DNA of 64,000 bases from CAYMKL01 sp964390805 (GCA_964390805.1 CAYMKL010000011.1:1-64000); one strand, 5' to 3'. Positions 7,317-15,745 are shown, numbered from the stretch's first letter. Notes: a model not told the origin generated them from the sequence alone. Numbers and translations are program-made.

Positions 7317-7903
7317 TTCTGGGCCGCACCGGGAACGACGAGTTGATCTTTGGGAGTGTGCAGTCGGCGGGGGCCATCGGGGGCGTGGTGGGCGGTCTGG
7401 CGATGAGTGCCTGGGGTGGTTCCAAGCGCCGTGTTCACGGGGTGTTGCTGAGTTGGTTCTGCATTGGCTTGCTGGGGACCACGGTGATGGGTCTGGCGCG
7501 GACGCTGCCCATCTGGGCAATAACCATGTTCTTGAGGATGTTCTTCAGCCCCGTGGTCAACGGATCCAACCAGGCCATCTGGCAAGCCAAAGTCGCACCG
7601 GATGTACAAGGCCGGGTCTTCGCCACGCGCGCCACCATCGCCTGGCTGGTGATGCCCCTCGGACGGTTGCTGTCCGGCCCCCTGGCCGACCAGGTCTTGG
7701 AGCCTGCGATGGCAGAGGGGGGCAGCCTCGCACCCGTTTTCAGTTGGCTGGTGGGTGCCGGCACGTGCGCAGGGATGGGGCTGCAGTTTATCGTGGCCGG
7801 CCTGCTGGCAGCGCTAGCGGGCCTGAGCGGCTATCTCCTTCCCGTCGTACGTAACGCCGAGGACATCCTGCCGGACCACGACGCCGTTGTGGGACAGACG
7901 TGA
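7313..7903 (+). pseudogene. C-terminal half of an MFS exporter
   Basis: 196 residues with about five hydrophobic helices and the segment IFGSVQSAGAIGGVVGGL, typical of the second half of EntS-like MFS drug/siderophore exporters (PDVQGRVFATRATIAWLVMPLG is the conserved loop after helix 10). The first six helices are missing: similarity begins at residue ~1, exactly where the upstream kinase-like gene ends (ATGA overlap). A functional MFS needs 12 helices, so this is probably a deletion remnant. A chimeric assembly join is the alternative. Confidence 0.65.
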
Positions 7904-7943
7904 GGTTTTGGCGGCATCTTGTGCTAATCGGGAGGTAACGACC

Positions 7944-9539
7944 ATGTTGATCGCCTTTCTCAATCCCCAGGGGAACTTCGATCCCCACGATAGCTATTGG
8001 ACCCAACACCCTGACTTCGGCGGCCAGTTGGTGTACGTCAAGGAGGTAGCCCTGGCGCTGGCCCGGCGGGAACACCGGGTGGACATCGTCACCCGCCAGA
8101 TCGTGGATCCCCACTGGCCCGAGTTCGCCGCCCCGCTGGATGCCTATCCCGGCCACGAGCCCCCCAAAGCCTGCCCTGAGAAAGGCCGAAGGGTTGAGGG
8201 AAACGGGGGGGGCGTGCGCATCGTGCGCCTCCCCTTCGGCGGCGACCGCTTCCTGCTCAAAGAAGAACTGTGGCCCTATCTGGGCACTGAATTCGCTCCT
8301 CGCATTATAGGCTTCTATCAGCAGGAAGGTCGCTTCCCGGATGCCATCACCGCTCACTACGCCGACGGCGGCCTCACGGCGGCGGTCTTGCGAGAGGAGA
8401 CGGGCATCCCCTTCACCTTCACCCCCCATTCCCTGGGGGCGCAAAAAATGGAGAAGCTGGGCGCCATGTGGAACAACCTGGCTGAGCTGGACGCCCGCTT
8501 CCACTTTGCCCGGCGCATCACTGCCGAGTGCATCGCCATGAGCCAGGCCAGCGTGTGCACGGCCAGCACCGCGTTGGAGCGCTTCGAGCAGTACGCCCAT
8601 CCCGCCTATCACGGGGCTATTGACGTGCACGACGACCAGCGGCTGGTGGTCATCCCCCCCGGCGTCAATTTGCAGGTGTTCGACAAAGAGGCCATAGGGG
8701 CGGTCGAGCAGACCATCCGTGCTAAGGTCCGAGCCAGGCTGACCCGTGACATCGCGCCGCAGCGACGGGAGTTGCCCGTCGTCGTGGCCTCCAGTCGGCT
8801 GGACGCGAAGAAGAATCACCTCGGGCTGGTGCGGGCCTTCGCAGAAGACCAACTGTTGCAGGCCAAAGCCAATCTGCTGCTGGTCAGCCGCGGGCTGGAC
8901 AATCCGCTGGCCGGCTACACCCAGGCCGATGAGGGGACCAAAGAGGTGCTGGCCCAGGTCATGGCAGTGGTGGATGAAGGCGGGTTGCGGGGCAAGATCA
9001 GCCTCTTCTCGCTGGACAGCCAGGACGAGCTGGCGGCTGCCTATCGCCTCCTGGCCGAGAGCCGGTCGGTGTTTGCTCTGACCGCCTATCACGAGCCCTT
9101 CGGACTGGCCCCGCTGGAGGCCATGGCCGCCGGATTGCCGGCCGTGGTTACCAAGAACGGCGGTCCGGCGGAGAGCTTGCGGGAGGGCGACGAGGAATAC
9201 GGCGTGTTGGTTGACCCCTTCGAGCCGGCCGACATCGCCCGTGGTCTACTGCGAGTGTTGGGCGATGAGGCAACCTGGCAACGCTACGCCGAGGCCGGCC
9301 GCCGCCGCGTGCACGACCGCTACACCTGGGACAGCACAGCCCGCCAGTTCGAGCAGATTCTGGGGAGGCTCGATGGGCGAAGGTCTCCGACCGAGCCCCC
9401 TGATTCACAGTTCAAAATTCGCTATTCGCAATTCGCACCCGTGCCCATCCACTCCTATTTCCTGCAGCCGACTCCTGAGAACGACATCCCGCTGGAGGAG
9501 TTGGCTGAGCTGTATTTCAAAGGAGAGGGCATCTCATGA
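7944..9539 (+). CDS. GT4 glycosyltransferase of the sucrose-phosphate-synthase type
   Basis: 531 residues; ATG 7944 follows GGGAGG by 7 bases. The N-terminus FLNPQGNFDPHDSYW...GGQLVYVKEVALAL is the acceptor-binding signature of sucrose/sucrose-phosphate synthases, and ESRSVFALTAYHEPFGLAPLEAMAAG (E-x7-E) is the GT4 donor site. PHSLGAQK also matches the family. It should join a nucleotide-sugar glucosyl or mannosyl unit to fructose-6-phosphate or a similar acceptor. The next gene, a PfkB sugar kinase, overlaps by 4 bases and could supply the phosphorylated acceptor. Two in-frame micro-repeats are visible: CPEKGRRVEG near residue 78 and DSQFKIRYSQFA near residue 490. The exact product (sucrose-P, mannosylfructose-P) is uncertain. 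Confidence 0.82.
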   Translation: MLIAFLNPQGNFDPHDSYWTQHPDFGGQLVYVKEVALALARREHRVDIVTRQIVDPHWPEFAAPLDAYPGHEPPKACPEKGRRVEGNGGGVRIVRLPFGGDRFLLKEELWPYLGTEFAPRIIGFYQQEGRFPDAITAHYADGGLTAAVLREETGIPFTFTPHSLGAQKMEKLGAMWNNLAELDARFHFARRITAECIAMSQASVCTASTALERFEQYAHPAYHGAIDVHDDQRLVVIPPGVNLQVFDKEAIGAVEQTIRAKVRARLTRDIAPQRRELPVVVASSRLDAKKNHLGLVRAFAEDQLLQAKANLLLVSRGLDNPLAGYTQADEGTKEVLAQVMAVVDEGGLRGKISLFSLDSQDELAAAYRLLAESRSVFALTAYHEPFGLAPLEAMAAGLPAVVTKNGGPAESLREGDEEYGVLVDPFEPADIARGLLRVLGDEATWQRYAEAGRRRVHDRYTWDSTARQFEQILGRLDGRRSPTEPPDSQFKIRYSQFAPVPIHSYFLQPTPENDIPLEELAELYFKGEGIS

Positions 9540-10504
9540 CGTGGCAGATTCCCGAAGGAGACATTGACGTTCTGTCGGTTGGTGAGGCGCTGGTTGATTT
9601 CATCTCCACCGAAGCGGTAGGCCAGGTGGAGCAGGCCGGCGGGTTTCGTCGCTACCTGGGCGGCTCGGTGACCAACCTGGCGGCCAACGTGGTTCGGTTG
9701 GGTGGCGAGGCAGCGGTGGCGGCACGGGTCGGCGATGATCCCTTCGGACGATTCGTGCGCTGGAAGATGGAACGGCAGGGGATCATCACCGACTATCTGA
9801 AGACGGATGCTACAGCGCGAACTACCCTCGTCTTTGTCACCCGCAGCGCGACCACCGCCGACTTTTTCGTCTATCGGGGTAGCGACGCCCGATTATCGGC
9901 GGAAGATGTGCCGCACTCAGCCATCGAACGAGCCAGAGCAGTGCACACTTCGGCCTTTGCCCTGTCCCAGGAATCCAGCCGCACCGCCGTGCTGGACGCG
10001 CTGCGCCGGGCACGAGCCCGAGGCTGCCTGATCTCCCTCGAACCCAATTACCATCCCAGCCTGTGGGATGCCAGCCGTCCGCCGGATGAGGTGCTGGCCG
10101 AGGCCTGCCAATACGTGGACTTCGTCAAGCCGTCCCGAGACGATTGCCAGCGGCTGTTTGGTGCGGACCTCTCCCTTTCCGATTGCGCTCAACGTTTCCA
10201 CGACTGGGGCGTGGAAAAGGTGATCCTGACCCAGGGGGCGCAGGGCGTCTCCATTTACGACCAGGGACAATTATTGCGGCACATCGAAGCGCGGGAAGTG
10301 ACGGTGGCCGATGCCACTGGCGCGGGCGATGCCTTCTGGGCCGGATTTCTGGTGGCCATCCTGGACGGCCGCTCGCTGTACGAAGCGGTGCTCTCTGGCC
10401 GTGAGGTGGCCGAGATCAAGCTGAGGACGGTAGGCCCCATCGCCGGCAGCCTCGACAGGGAAGCCATCTATAAGCGAATCGCCGCAGCAAAGGGCGAGAC
10501 GTAG
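9536..10504 (+). CDS. PfkB-family sugar kinase (fructokinase-like)
   Basis: 322 residues. Signature one is GGSVTNLAANVVRLGGEAAVAARVGDD-like (residues ~42-65); signature two is VADATGAGDAFWAGF, with the catalytic Asp in GAGD. Start ATG overlaps the upstream stop (ATGA), so translation is coupled to the glycosyltransferase. Members phosphorylate fructose, ribose or ketodeoxy sugars; context with a sucrose-synthase-like enzyme favours fructose. A second PfkB stub follows immediately, showing that the operon once held two such kinases. Confidence 0.9.
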   Translation: MTWQIPEGDIDVLSVGEALVDFISTEAVGQVEQAGGFRRYLGGSVTNLAANVVRLGGEAAVAARVGDDPFGRFVRWKMERQGIITDYLKTDATARTTLVFVTRSATTADFFVYRGSDARLSAEDVPHSAIERARAVHTSAFALSQESSRTAVLDALRRARARGCLISLEPNYHPSLWDASRPPDEVLAEACQYVDFVKPSRDDCQRLFGADLSLSDCAQRFHDWGVEKVILTQGAQGVSIYDQGQLLRHIEAREVTVADATGAGDAFWAGFLVAILDGRSLYEAVLSGREVAEIKLRTVGPIAGSLDREAIYKRIAAAKGET

Positions 10505-10505
10505 G

Positions 10506-10658
10506 ATGGTAGACGTCATCACTCTTGGCGAGGCGCTCATAGACTTCGTTTCCACAAGGGAACACTGTTGGCGGCGTCTTTTTTCTACAGCTTCGGAAAC
10601 GAGCCACGGCCCACCCACAATGGATTTGAGCCACCCCGCAAAACAGAAAAACCATTGA
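10506..10658 (+). pseudogene. 5' stub of a second PfkB sugar kinase
   Basis: Two bases after the intact kinase a new ATG opens MVDVITLGEALIDFVST, which is the N-terminal strand-turn of PfkB kinases (compare DVLSVGEALVDFIST in the gene just upstream). After ~18 codons the similarity ends abruptly and a 50-residue frame closes at 10656. The rest of the gene is gone. This marks a deletion or rearrangement junction near 10560. Confidence 0.75.
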
Positions 10659-10683
10659 CTTACATCGCGATTTTTGGTATGAT
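10655..10683 (+). promoter_or_regulatory. Sigma-70-type promoter
   Basis: TTGACT (10655-10660), 17-base spacer, TATGAT (10678-10683). It lies just after the PfkB stub and ~140 bases upstream of the secreted-protein start at 10822, so it would drive that gene. Confidence 0.7.
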
Positions 10684-10727
10684 GTGAGTGCGGCTGATCT
10701 GCCCCTATCTCCCTCAACCACGCCACG

Positions 10728-10774
10728 ACGCCGATGCCTACCCCCTCACTCCGGGGCAGAGAGGTCATCGGCGT
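10728..10774 (+). promoter_or_regulatory. Leader hairpin before the secreted protein
   Basis: A perfect 9-bp stem, ACGCCGATG / CATCGGCGT, encloses a C-rich/G-rich inner pair (CCCC...GGGG). It is in the 5' leader between the promoter at 10655 and the ATG at 10822, without a U-run, so an attenuator or mRNA-stability element is more likely than a terminator. Confidence 0.5.
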
Positions 10775-10821
10775 TGCGTGTTCTGGTCCGTTTCGTCATT
10801 ATACAACCAAGGAGGTGCACA

Positions 10822-11532
10822 ATGTTTGCTAGAATCACTCAACAGCGTATTTGGAAGCTGGCCATCAGGCTGGGGCTGATAGGAGCGCTGCTGCTGCCCC
10901 TGCTCCTGGCCGGCAGCGTGGCCGCCGACCCCGACGGCGTGCCCACGGTGATGAACTACCAGGGGGAGCTGCGGGACGCCGATGGCAACCCGGTGACCGG
11001 CAGCTACGAGATGACCTTCACCATCTACGATGCGGACACGGACGGCAACGTCCTGTGGACCGAGACCCAGACGGTGCAGGTGACCGATGGACTGCTCAGC
11101 GTCATGCTGGGCAGCGTGGAGCCATTGGATCCAGGTCTCTTCGATGGCAGCAACCGCTGGCTCGGTGTCGCCGTGGGTAGTGACCCGGAGATGAGACCCC
11201 GCCTGCAACTTGGCACTGTACCCTACGTGTTCCATGATGAAACTGGCCTAGGTACCCACGACCACTGGGGCGAGACCTGGACGGGAGCGGGCACGGGGCT
11301 GACCCTCAACAGCACGGGCGGGGGCGACGGCATCTACGCTGCAGGCAACTCCCGCGGCGGCTACTTCACAAGCACCAGCGACAGTGGTACCGGTGTGTAC
11401 GGCAGTGGTGCTACCAACGGCGGGTACTTCCAAAATGGGGAGGATGGAGGTTCGTTGGTGACGATCCCATGGCCGAGCTCGACGAGGGAGCAGAATCTCA
11501 CGAACTTGACAACCCACGTTACGAAGTTATAA
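10822..11532 (+). CDS. Secreted protein with Gly/Tyr-rich repeats, probably truncated
   Basis: 236 residues; ATG chosen for the upstream AAGGAGG. Residues 1-~34 are a signal peptide (LGLIGALLLPLLLAGSVAA) ending AAD. Next is a beta-rich segment (NYQGELRDADGNPVTGSYEMTFTIYD ... TVPYVFHDETG) known from secreted Chloroflexota and Bacteroidota proteins that precede tail-fibre-like repeats. GGDGIYAAGNSRGGYFTST and GVYGSGATNGGYFQN are two repeat units. The last ~28 residues (SLVTIPWPSSTREQNLTNLTTHVTKL) break the pattern and look out of frame, so the gene is likely shortened by a frameshift or deletion near 11455. Function unknown; surface-exposed. Confidence 0.65.
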   Translation: MFARITQQRIWKLAIRLGLIGALLLPLLLAGSVAADPDGVPTVMNYQGELRDADGNPVTGSYEMTFTIYDADTDGNVLWTETQTVQVTDGLLSVMLGSVEPLDPGLFDGSNRWLGVAVGSDPEMRPRLQLGTVPYVFHDETGLGTHDHWGETWTGAGTGLTLNSTGGGDGIYAAGNSRGGYFTSTSDSGTGVYGSGATNGGYFQNGEDGGSLVTIPWPSSTREQNLTNLTTHVTKL

Positions 11533-11662
11533 TAAGAGCAAGTGAGGGCTGGCGCCAGCAATGATGGCGTCGCTTTCCTGTCTACAGGGAACCTTTTATC
11601 TCCATGATACGTCTCTAAAGCAGCACATCGGCCGGCAATCCGGCGGCATAGGAGAAATGTCC

Positions 11663-14440
11663 ATGGGGATACCGCCCAGCAAAGTCAGCGATTCAATGGA
11701 AAAGGGTCAACCAATACCTTCATGGGTCAAAGCCTTCATTACCGCATCGGTGGTCTTTGTGGTTCTGTTCTTCGTCACCTTTGGGCTTAGCCTGATCGCC
11801 TACGCCGATATCGCCCTGAGACTGCCGGCGCCAGATGAGCTGGGAGCTCGCTCGGCGGACTTCGTGAGCACCAAGATCTACGATCGCCAGGGGGGGCTGC
11901 TCTACGAGCTGTTTGACCCTCAGTGGGGCAGGCGCACCGAAGTGCCTCTGGATCGCATCTCACCCTACTTGATTCAAGCTACCATAGCCACCGAGGATAG
12001 ATATTTCTACCAACACCCCGGCTTCGATCCCCTGGGCATCGCCCGGGCCATCTGGTACGCTGTGAACGAGAGGGAGGTCGTCTCGGGCGCCAGCACCATC
12101 ACCCAGCAGGTAGCCCGCAACGTCCTGCTTTCTCCCGTGCAACGAACGCAAGTCACCCTTTCCCGCAAGATCAGAGAGGCGATCCTGGCTGCTGAGATCA
12201 CCCGCCGCTACCCCAAAGATACCGTCCTGGAGATTTATCTCAACGAAATCTGGTATGGCAATCTGGCCTACGGCATTGAGGCCGCTGCTGAGACCTACTT
12301 CGACAAGTCGGCGGATCAGTTGAGCCTGGCGGAGGCGGCCCTCCTGGCCGGCCTGCCGCAGTCACCGGCCCTCCACGATCCCTACGCCAACCCTGATGAC
12401 GCCAAGGCCCGGCAGGCCGTGGTGCTGGACCTGATGGTAGAGGCAGGCTACATCACGCCAGCCCAGGCTGAGGCCGCTAAAGCCGAGGAGCTGGAGTACG
12501 TTCCCCTGCGCTTCCCCATCCGTGCCCCTCATTTCGTGATGTACGTGCGCCAACTGCTGGAGCAGGAATACGGAGTCGAGGCCCTTTACAAGGGGGGGCT
12601 CAGGGTATATACCACCCTGGATCCTCGACTGCAAGCCATCGCCGAACGGGTGGCTGAGGAACACGTCAAAAGCCTTGCCGAGAAGCACGTTACCAACGCG
12701 GCTTTAGTGGCCCTGAAGCCCGACACGGGCGAGGTGCTGGCCATGTTGGGCAGCGTGGATTTCTTCGACGAGGAGATTGCTGGCCAGGTCAACGTAGCCC
12801 TGCGGCTTCGACAGCCGGGCTCCTCTATCAAGCCCGTTACCTACGTGACTGCCTTTGAGAAGGGCTGGACGCCAGCCACCCTCATCTGGGACGTCCCGAC
12901 GGAGTTCCCGGACGGCGCCAATCCACCCTACAAGCCCACCAATTACGATGACAAGTTCCACGGGCCGGTGCTTCTGCGCACGGCTCTGGGAAGTTCCTAC
13001 AACGTCCCCGCAGTGAAGGCCCTCCAGTTTGTGAGCCTGCCGGATATGCTGGCCACGGCTCACCGCCTGGGGATAGCCTCTCTGAATCGCCCCGATTACG
13101 GCCTGTCCCTGACCCTGGGCGGGGGCGACGTGACCTTGTTTGAGATGGTGGGTGCCTACGCCACTTTTGCCAACGCAGGAGTGCGTGTCCCGCCGGTGGC
13201 CATCGCTCGCGTTGAGGACAGCGAGGGTCGTGTTATCGAGGAATACCAGGACTTCGGCGAGCTCAGTCGAGCCGCTCCCCAGGGCGAGCAGGTCATCTCG
13301 CCTCAGCATGCCTATCTCATCACCCACATTCTGGCCGACAACCAGGCCCGCACGCCGGCCTTTGGGCCAAACAGCGTGCTGAAGCTCAGCCGTCCCGCTG
13401 CGGCCAAGACCGGCACCACCGACGACTGGCGCGACGCCTGGACCATCGGCTATACCCCCGACCTGGTGTGTGGCGTCTGGGTGGGCAACAGCGACGGTTC
13501 CCCCATGGATCACGTCGCTGGCGCTGGGGGAGGCGGCCCCATCTGGCACAATTTCATGGAGGAGGCCCTGGCCGGCACGCTGCCCCTCGATTTCGCCAGA
13601 CCCTCAGGTATCGTGGTAGCGGAGATCTGCGCTGTCTCAGGGTCTAAGCCCAGCGAGGTCTGCCCCAGGTGGGGGGCGGAGATTTTTGTAGCCGGCACCG
13701 AGCCCAACGATCCCAGTCAGGATTTTCACCAATTGGTCAGGATCTGCGAGGTGACTGGCCAGCGAGCTACGGAGTTCTGTCCGGAAAACGTCGTGGTGGA
13801 GAAGTACTTCGAGGTCTATCCTGAGGAGTATCGCTGGTGGGCCGAGGAGCAGGGCGTTGAGCAGCCGCCGGCGGGGTTCTGTCCACTGCACACCGGGCCG
13901 ACGGAGGTGGCCATCTTCCAGCCCGCCGAGGGGCAGACAGTGGAGGGCATCGTGCCTGTGATGGGCCGCGTTCGCATGCCCGACTTCGACTATTACGAAG
14001 TGCAGTACGGCGTGGGGCCTGACCCCATTGGCTGGGGCTGGGTAAGCGGCCCCCACCTGGCGATGGTGGAGGAGGGTCTCCTGACCCAGTGGGATACTCG
14101 GGGGGCGGGGAAGGGCCTCCGCACTCTCAGGGTAGTAGCTTTTGACCATCAGGGCAATACCGCCGAGGCCCGGGTGCAGGTCGTGGTGGACAATCCCACG
14201 CCCACCCCCACCATCACGCCGACCGTGACTCCCACTCCAACAGAGACGCCGACACCTACTATCACCCCCACCCTGACGCCGACGGAGACCCCCACGCCGA
14301 CACTCACTCCCACGGAAACACCCACTCTTACCCCCACGCCCACGAGCACAACAACACCCACGAGCACAACAACACCCACGAGCACAACAACACCCACCCC
14401 CCTGCCTACGGTGACCCCAACGCCTACTATTATCGGCTAG
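11663..14440 (+). CDS. Class A penicillin-binding protein (PBP1A-type) with Thr/Pro tail
   Basis: 925 residues. The start ATG 11663 is 8 bases after AGGAG; ATG 11657 is too close to it. A membrane helix (~21-48) is followed by a GT51 transglycosylase (ATIATEDRYFYQHPG, catalytic Glu111; GASTITQQVARN) and a transpeptidase with SSIK (Ser387), SYN (445-447) and KTGTT (582-586). It polymerises and crosslinks peptidoglycan on the outer face. After ~residue 640 come Cys-containing and beta-sandwich segments, then ~90 residues of Thr/Pro repeats, including three perfect STTTPT copies, a probable wall-spanning stalk. Presence of a class A PBP supports a peptidoglycan-bearing cell, relevant to the LysM binding protein further on. 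Confidence 0.95.
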   Translation: MGIPPSKVSDSMEKGQPIPSWVKAFITASVVFVVLFFVTFGLSLIAYADIALRLPAPDELGARSADFVSTKIYDRQGGLLYELFDPQWGRRTEVPLDRISPYLIQATIATEDRYFYQHPGFDPLGIARAIWYAVNEREVVSGASTITQQVARNVLLSPVQRTQVTLSRKIREAILAAEITRRYPKDTVLEIYLNEIWYGNLAYGIEAAAETYFDKSADQLSLAEAALLAGLPQSPALHDPYANPDDAKARQAVVLDLMVEAGYITPAQAEAAKAEELEYVPLRFPIRAPHFVMYVRQLLEQEYGVEALYKGGLRVYTTLDPRLQAIAERVAEEHVKSLAEKHVTNAALVALKPDTGEVLAMLGSVDFFDEEIAGQVNVALRLRQPGSSIKPVTYVTAFEKGWTPATLIWDVPTEFPDGANPPYKPTNYDDKFHGPVLLRTALGSSYNVPAVKALQFVSLPDMLATAHRLGIASLNRPDYGLSLTLGGGDVTLFEMVGAYATFANAGVRVPPVAIARVEDSEGRVIEEYQDFGELSRAAPQGEQVISPQHAYLITHILADNQARTPAFGPNSVLKLSRPAAAKTGTTDDWRDAWTIGYTPDLVCGVWVGNSDGSPMDHVAGAGGGGPIWHNFMEEALAGTLPLDFARPSGIVVAEICAVSGSKPSEVCPRWGAEIFVAGTEPNDPSQDFHQLVRICEVTGQRATEFCPENVVVEKYFEVYPEEYRWWAEEQGVEQPPAGFCPLHTGPTEVAIFQPAEGQTVEGIVPVMGRVRMPDFDYYEVQYGVGPDPIGWGWVSGPHLAMVEEGLLTQWDTRGAGKGLRTLRVVAFDHQGNTAEARVQVVVDNPTPTPTITPTVTPTPTETPTPTITPTLTPTETPTPTLTPTETPTLTPTPTSTTTPTSTTTPTSTTTPTPLPTVTPTPTIIG
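14342..14395 (+). repeat. Three perfect 18-bp tandem copies in the PBP1A tail
   Basis: The unit ACGAGCACAACAACACCC is repeated exactly three times and codes STTTPT each time. It is a coding minisatellite liable to copy-number change that would lengthen or shorten the Thr/Pro stalk without breaking the frame. Confidence 0.85.
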
Positions 14441-14549
14441 CAGGAAATCGTTTGTTCGAATCGAGCGCGGTAGTGATGCCGTCGCCAATATCCACCAACT
14501 CCTCGAGTAACTGCTCCCCCTCCCGCAGGTTGGGGGCACTCTGGAAGTA
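14430..14549 (-). pseudogene. Possible remnant of an antisense gene end
   Basis: Read on the minus strand, 39 codons ending in TAA at 14430-14432 give a plausible protein end (NLREGEQLLEELVDIGDG, then ITTALDSNKRFPASR), overlapping the PBP1A 3' end by 11 bases. Upstream on that strand the frame runs into palindromic repeats, so no start is visible. I do not recognise the family. It could equally be chance. Confidence 0.25.
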
Positions 14550-14550
14550 A

Positions 14551-14660
14551 ACCACCCCCCAGCAAGCTGGGGGGCATTCCCAGCGGAATGATTTTATTGG
14601 GGGCGGCAGCCCCCAAACCCCCGCTGGCCATTCCTCCCCCCAGCAAGCTGGGGAGCATCC
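14551..14660. repeat. Cluster of C/G palindromes downstream of PBP1A
   Basis: CCCCCCAGC-AA-GCTGGGGGG (14555-14574), TTGGGGGC...GCCCCCAA (14597-14616) and a second CCCCAGCAAGCTGGGG (~14637-14652) lie in a row; the first and third share CCCCAGCAAGCTGGGG and the following GCAT. They can form strong hairpins and may end PBP1A transcription; the shared unit suggests a miniature repeat. The rest of 14441-14724 holds nothing else I can name apart from the antisense remnant. Confidence 0.6.
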
Positions 14661-14724
14661 TGGCTACCTTAGTGAATTAATGCCAGTGATGACCTGCGGG
14701 AGGGTAGGCCTAGTAGTTGCCTCC

Positions 14725-14753
14725 TCGACAAAAAGTCCATTTTGTGCTAAAAT
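14725..14753 (+). promoter_or_regulatory. Putative promoter for the PAP2 phosphatase
   Basis: TCGACA (14725-14730), 17 bases, TAAAAT (14748-14753), 26 bases before the ATG at 14780. One mismatch to each consensus box; the spacing is ideal. Confidence 0.55.
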
Positions 14754-14779
14754 ATCACACCATTGCAAAGGAGGCGACA

Positions 14780-15643
14780 ATGTCTCAGATTGATTTCATC
14801 CTCTGGCTGCAATCCTTCCGCTCCCCCTTGCTCGACACCCTCTTCGCCGTCGTCAACGCTACGGCGGAGGAGAACTTCATCACCGCCCTGGCGGTCATCA
14901 TCTTCTGGTGCGTTGATCCCCTGGTCGGGCTGAGGTTTCTCCTCCCCCTCCTCTTCTCTGGCTACATCAACACTGCCCTCAAGGACCTCTTCTACACTCC
15001 TCGCCCCACCGCCGAGCAGGTGCGCTTCATCGCCACCCCTCCCGATGGGAGCTACGCCTTCCCCAGCGGCCACACCCAGAATGCGGCTGTCCTCTGGTCT
15101 TACCTGGCTGGCCACTACAAGAAAAAGGCGCTCATCGTGGCCGCCGTGGTGATGATCCCCCTGGCTGGCCTGTCGCGCATCTACCGCGGAGCGCATTGGC
15201 CGCTGGACGTGCTGGGTGGGATGGCCATCGGCGTCGCGCTGGTCTGGCTAGCGCTCACTATCTATCGCTTCTGGGACCAGCGCTCCCTTGCCCTGCCACT
15301 GTGGGGACAACTGGCGCTGGGCGTGGCAGTCCCGCTTGTCCTGTTCGCCATGTATCCCAAGAACTCCATGCAGATGGGAGCTGCCCTGGGAATGGTTGCC
15401 GGCTTCGCCCTGGAGCGGCGCTACGTGGGCTTCCCCGTTCGCCTCCCGCTGTGGAAGCAGGTGCTAAAGGTGCTCATCGGGCTGGTGGTGCTCTTTGCCC
15501 TGCAGATGGGCCTGAGCGCTCTGTTCCCTGCCGGTCACCTGTTTCGCTTTACTCGCTACGCCCTGGTCGGGCTGTGGGGCACACTGGGTGCACCCTGGGT
15601 CTTCCGGGCGATCTTTGGCTCCGAAGAGATGGCTTCCAATTGA
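14780..15643 (+). CDS. PAP2-family membrane phosphatase
   Basis: 287 residues; ATG 14780 follows AAAGGAGG. The three phosphatase motifs are complete: KDLFYTPRP (68-76), YAFPSGHTQ (PSGH 95-98) and SRIYRGAHWPLD (Ser132, Arg133, His139, Asp143). About seven hydrophobic helices place it in the membrane with the site facing outward. Members dephosphorylate undecaprenyl diphosphate or phosphatidate-type lipids; with PBP1A just upstream, recycling of the undecaprenyl carrier is plausible. It is a monocistronic unit judging by its own promoter and the remnant downstream. Confidence 0.88.
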   Translation: MSQIDFILWLQSFRSPLLDTLFAVVNATAEENFITALAVIIFWCVDPLVGLRFLLPLLFSGYINTALKDLFYTPRPTAEQVRFIATPPDGSYAFPSGHTQNAAVLWSYLAGHYKKKALIVAAVVMIPLAGLSRIYRGAHWPLDVLGGMAIGVALVWLALTIYRFWDQRSLALPLWGQLALGVAVPLVLFAMYPKNSMQMGAALGMVAGFALERRYVGFPVRLPLWKQVLKVLIGLVVLFALQMGLSALFPAGHLFRFTRYALVGLWGTLGAPWVFRAIFGSEEMASN

Positions 15644-15653
15644 ACGCAGATCT

Positions 15654-15722
15654 ACCCCCAGGCACAACATTCAGGCAAACGTCCCGCCAGAGAACATCCT
15701 GGCTATGTACGAAGCGATCTAA
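15654..15722 (+). pseudogene. 3' stub of a UroD-family gene
   Basis: The frame ending at TAA 15720-15722 reads RHNIQANVPPENILAMYEAI, almost the same as the last residues of the intact UroD-family protein at 44998-46137 (SHNIQADVPPENVLAMYQAI). Nothing upstream of ~15654 in this frame matches, because the PAP2 gene ends at 15643. Only ~20 codons survive, so the rest was lost in a rearrangement. The stub is 24 bases before the GPH symporter, implying that the lost gene and the symporter were once neighbours. Confidence 0.8.
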
Positions 15723-15745
15723 AATTGATTCAGGAGGTACTTATC

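Noticed and set aside
14342..14395. Short tandem repeat as CRISPR or origin iterons
   Set aside because: It is coding (STTTPT x3), in the Thr/Pro tail of PBP1A.
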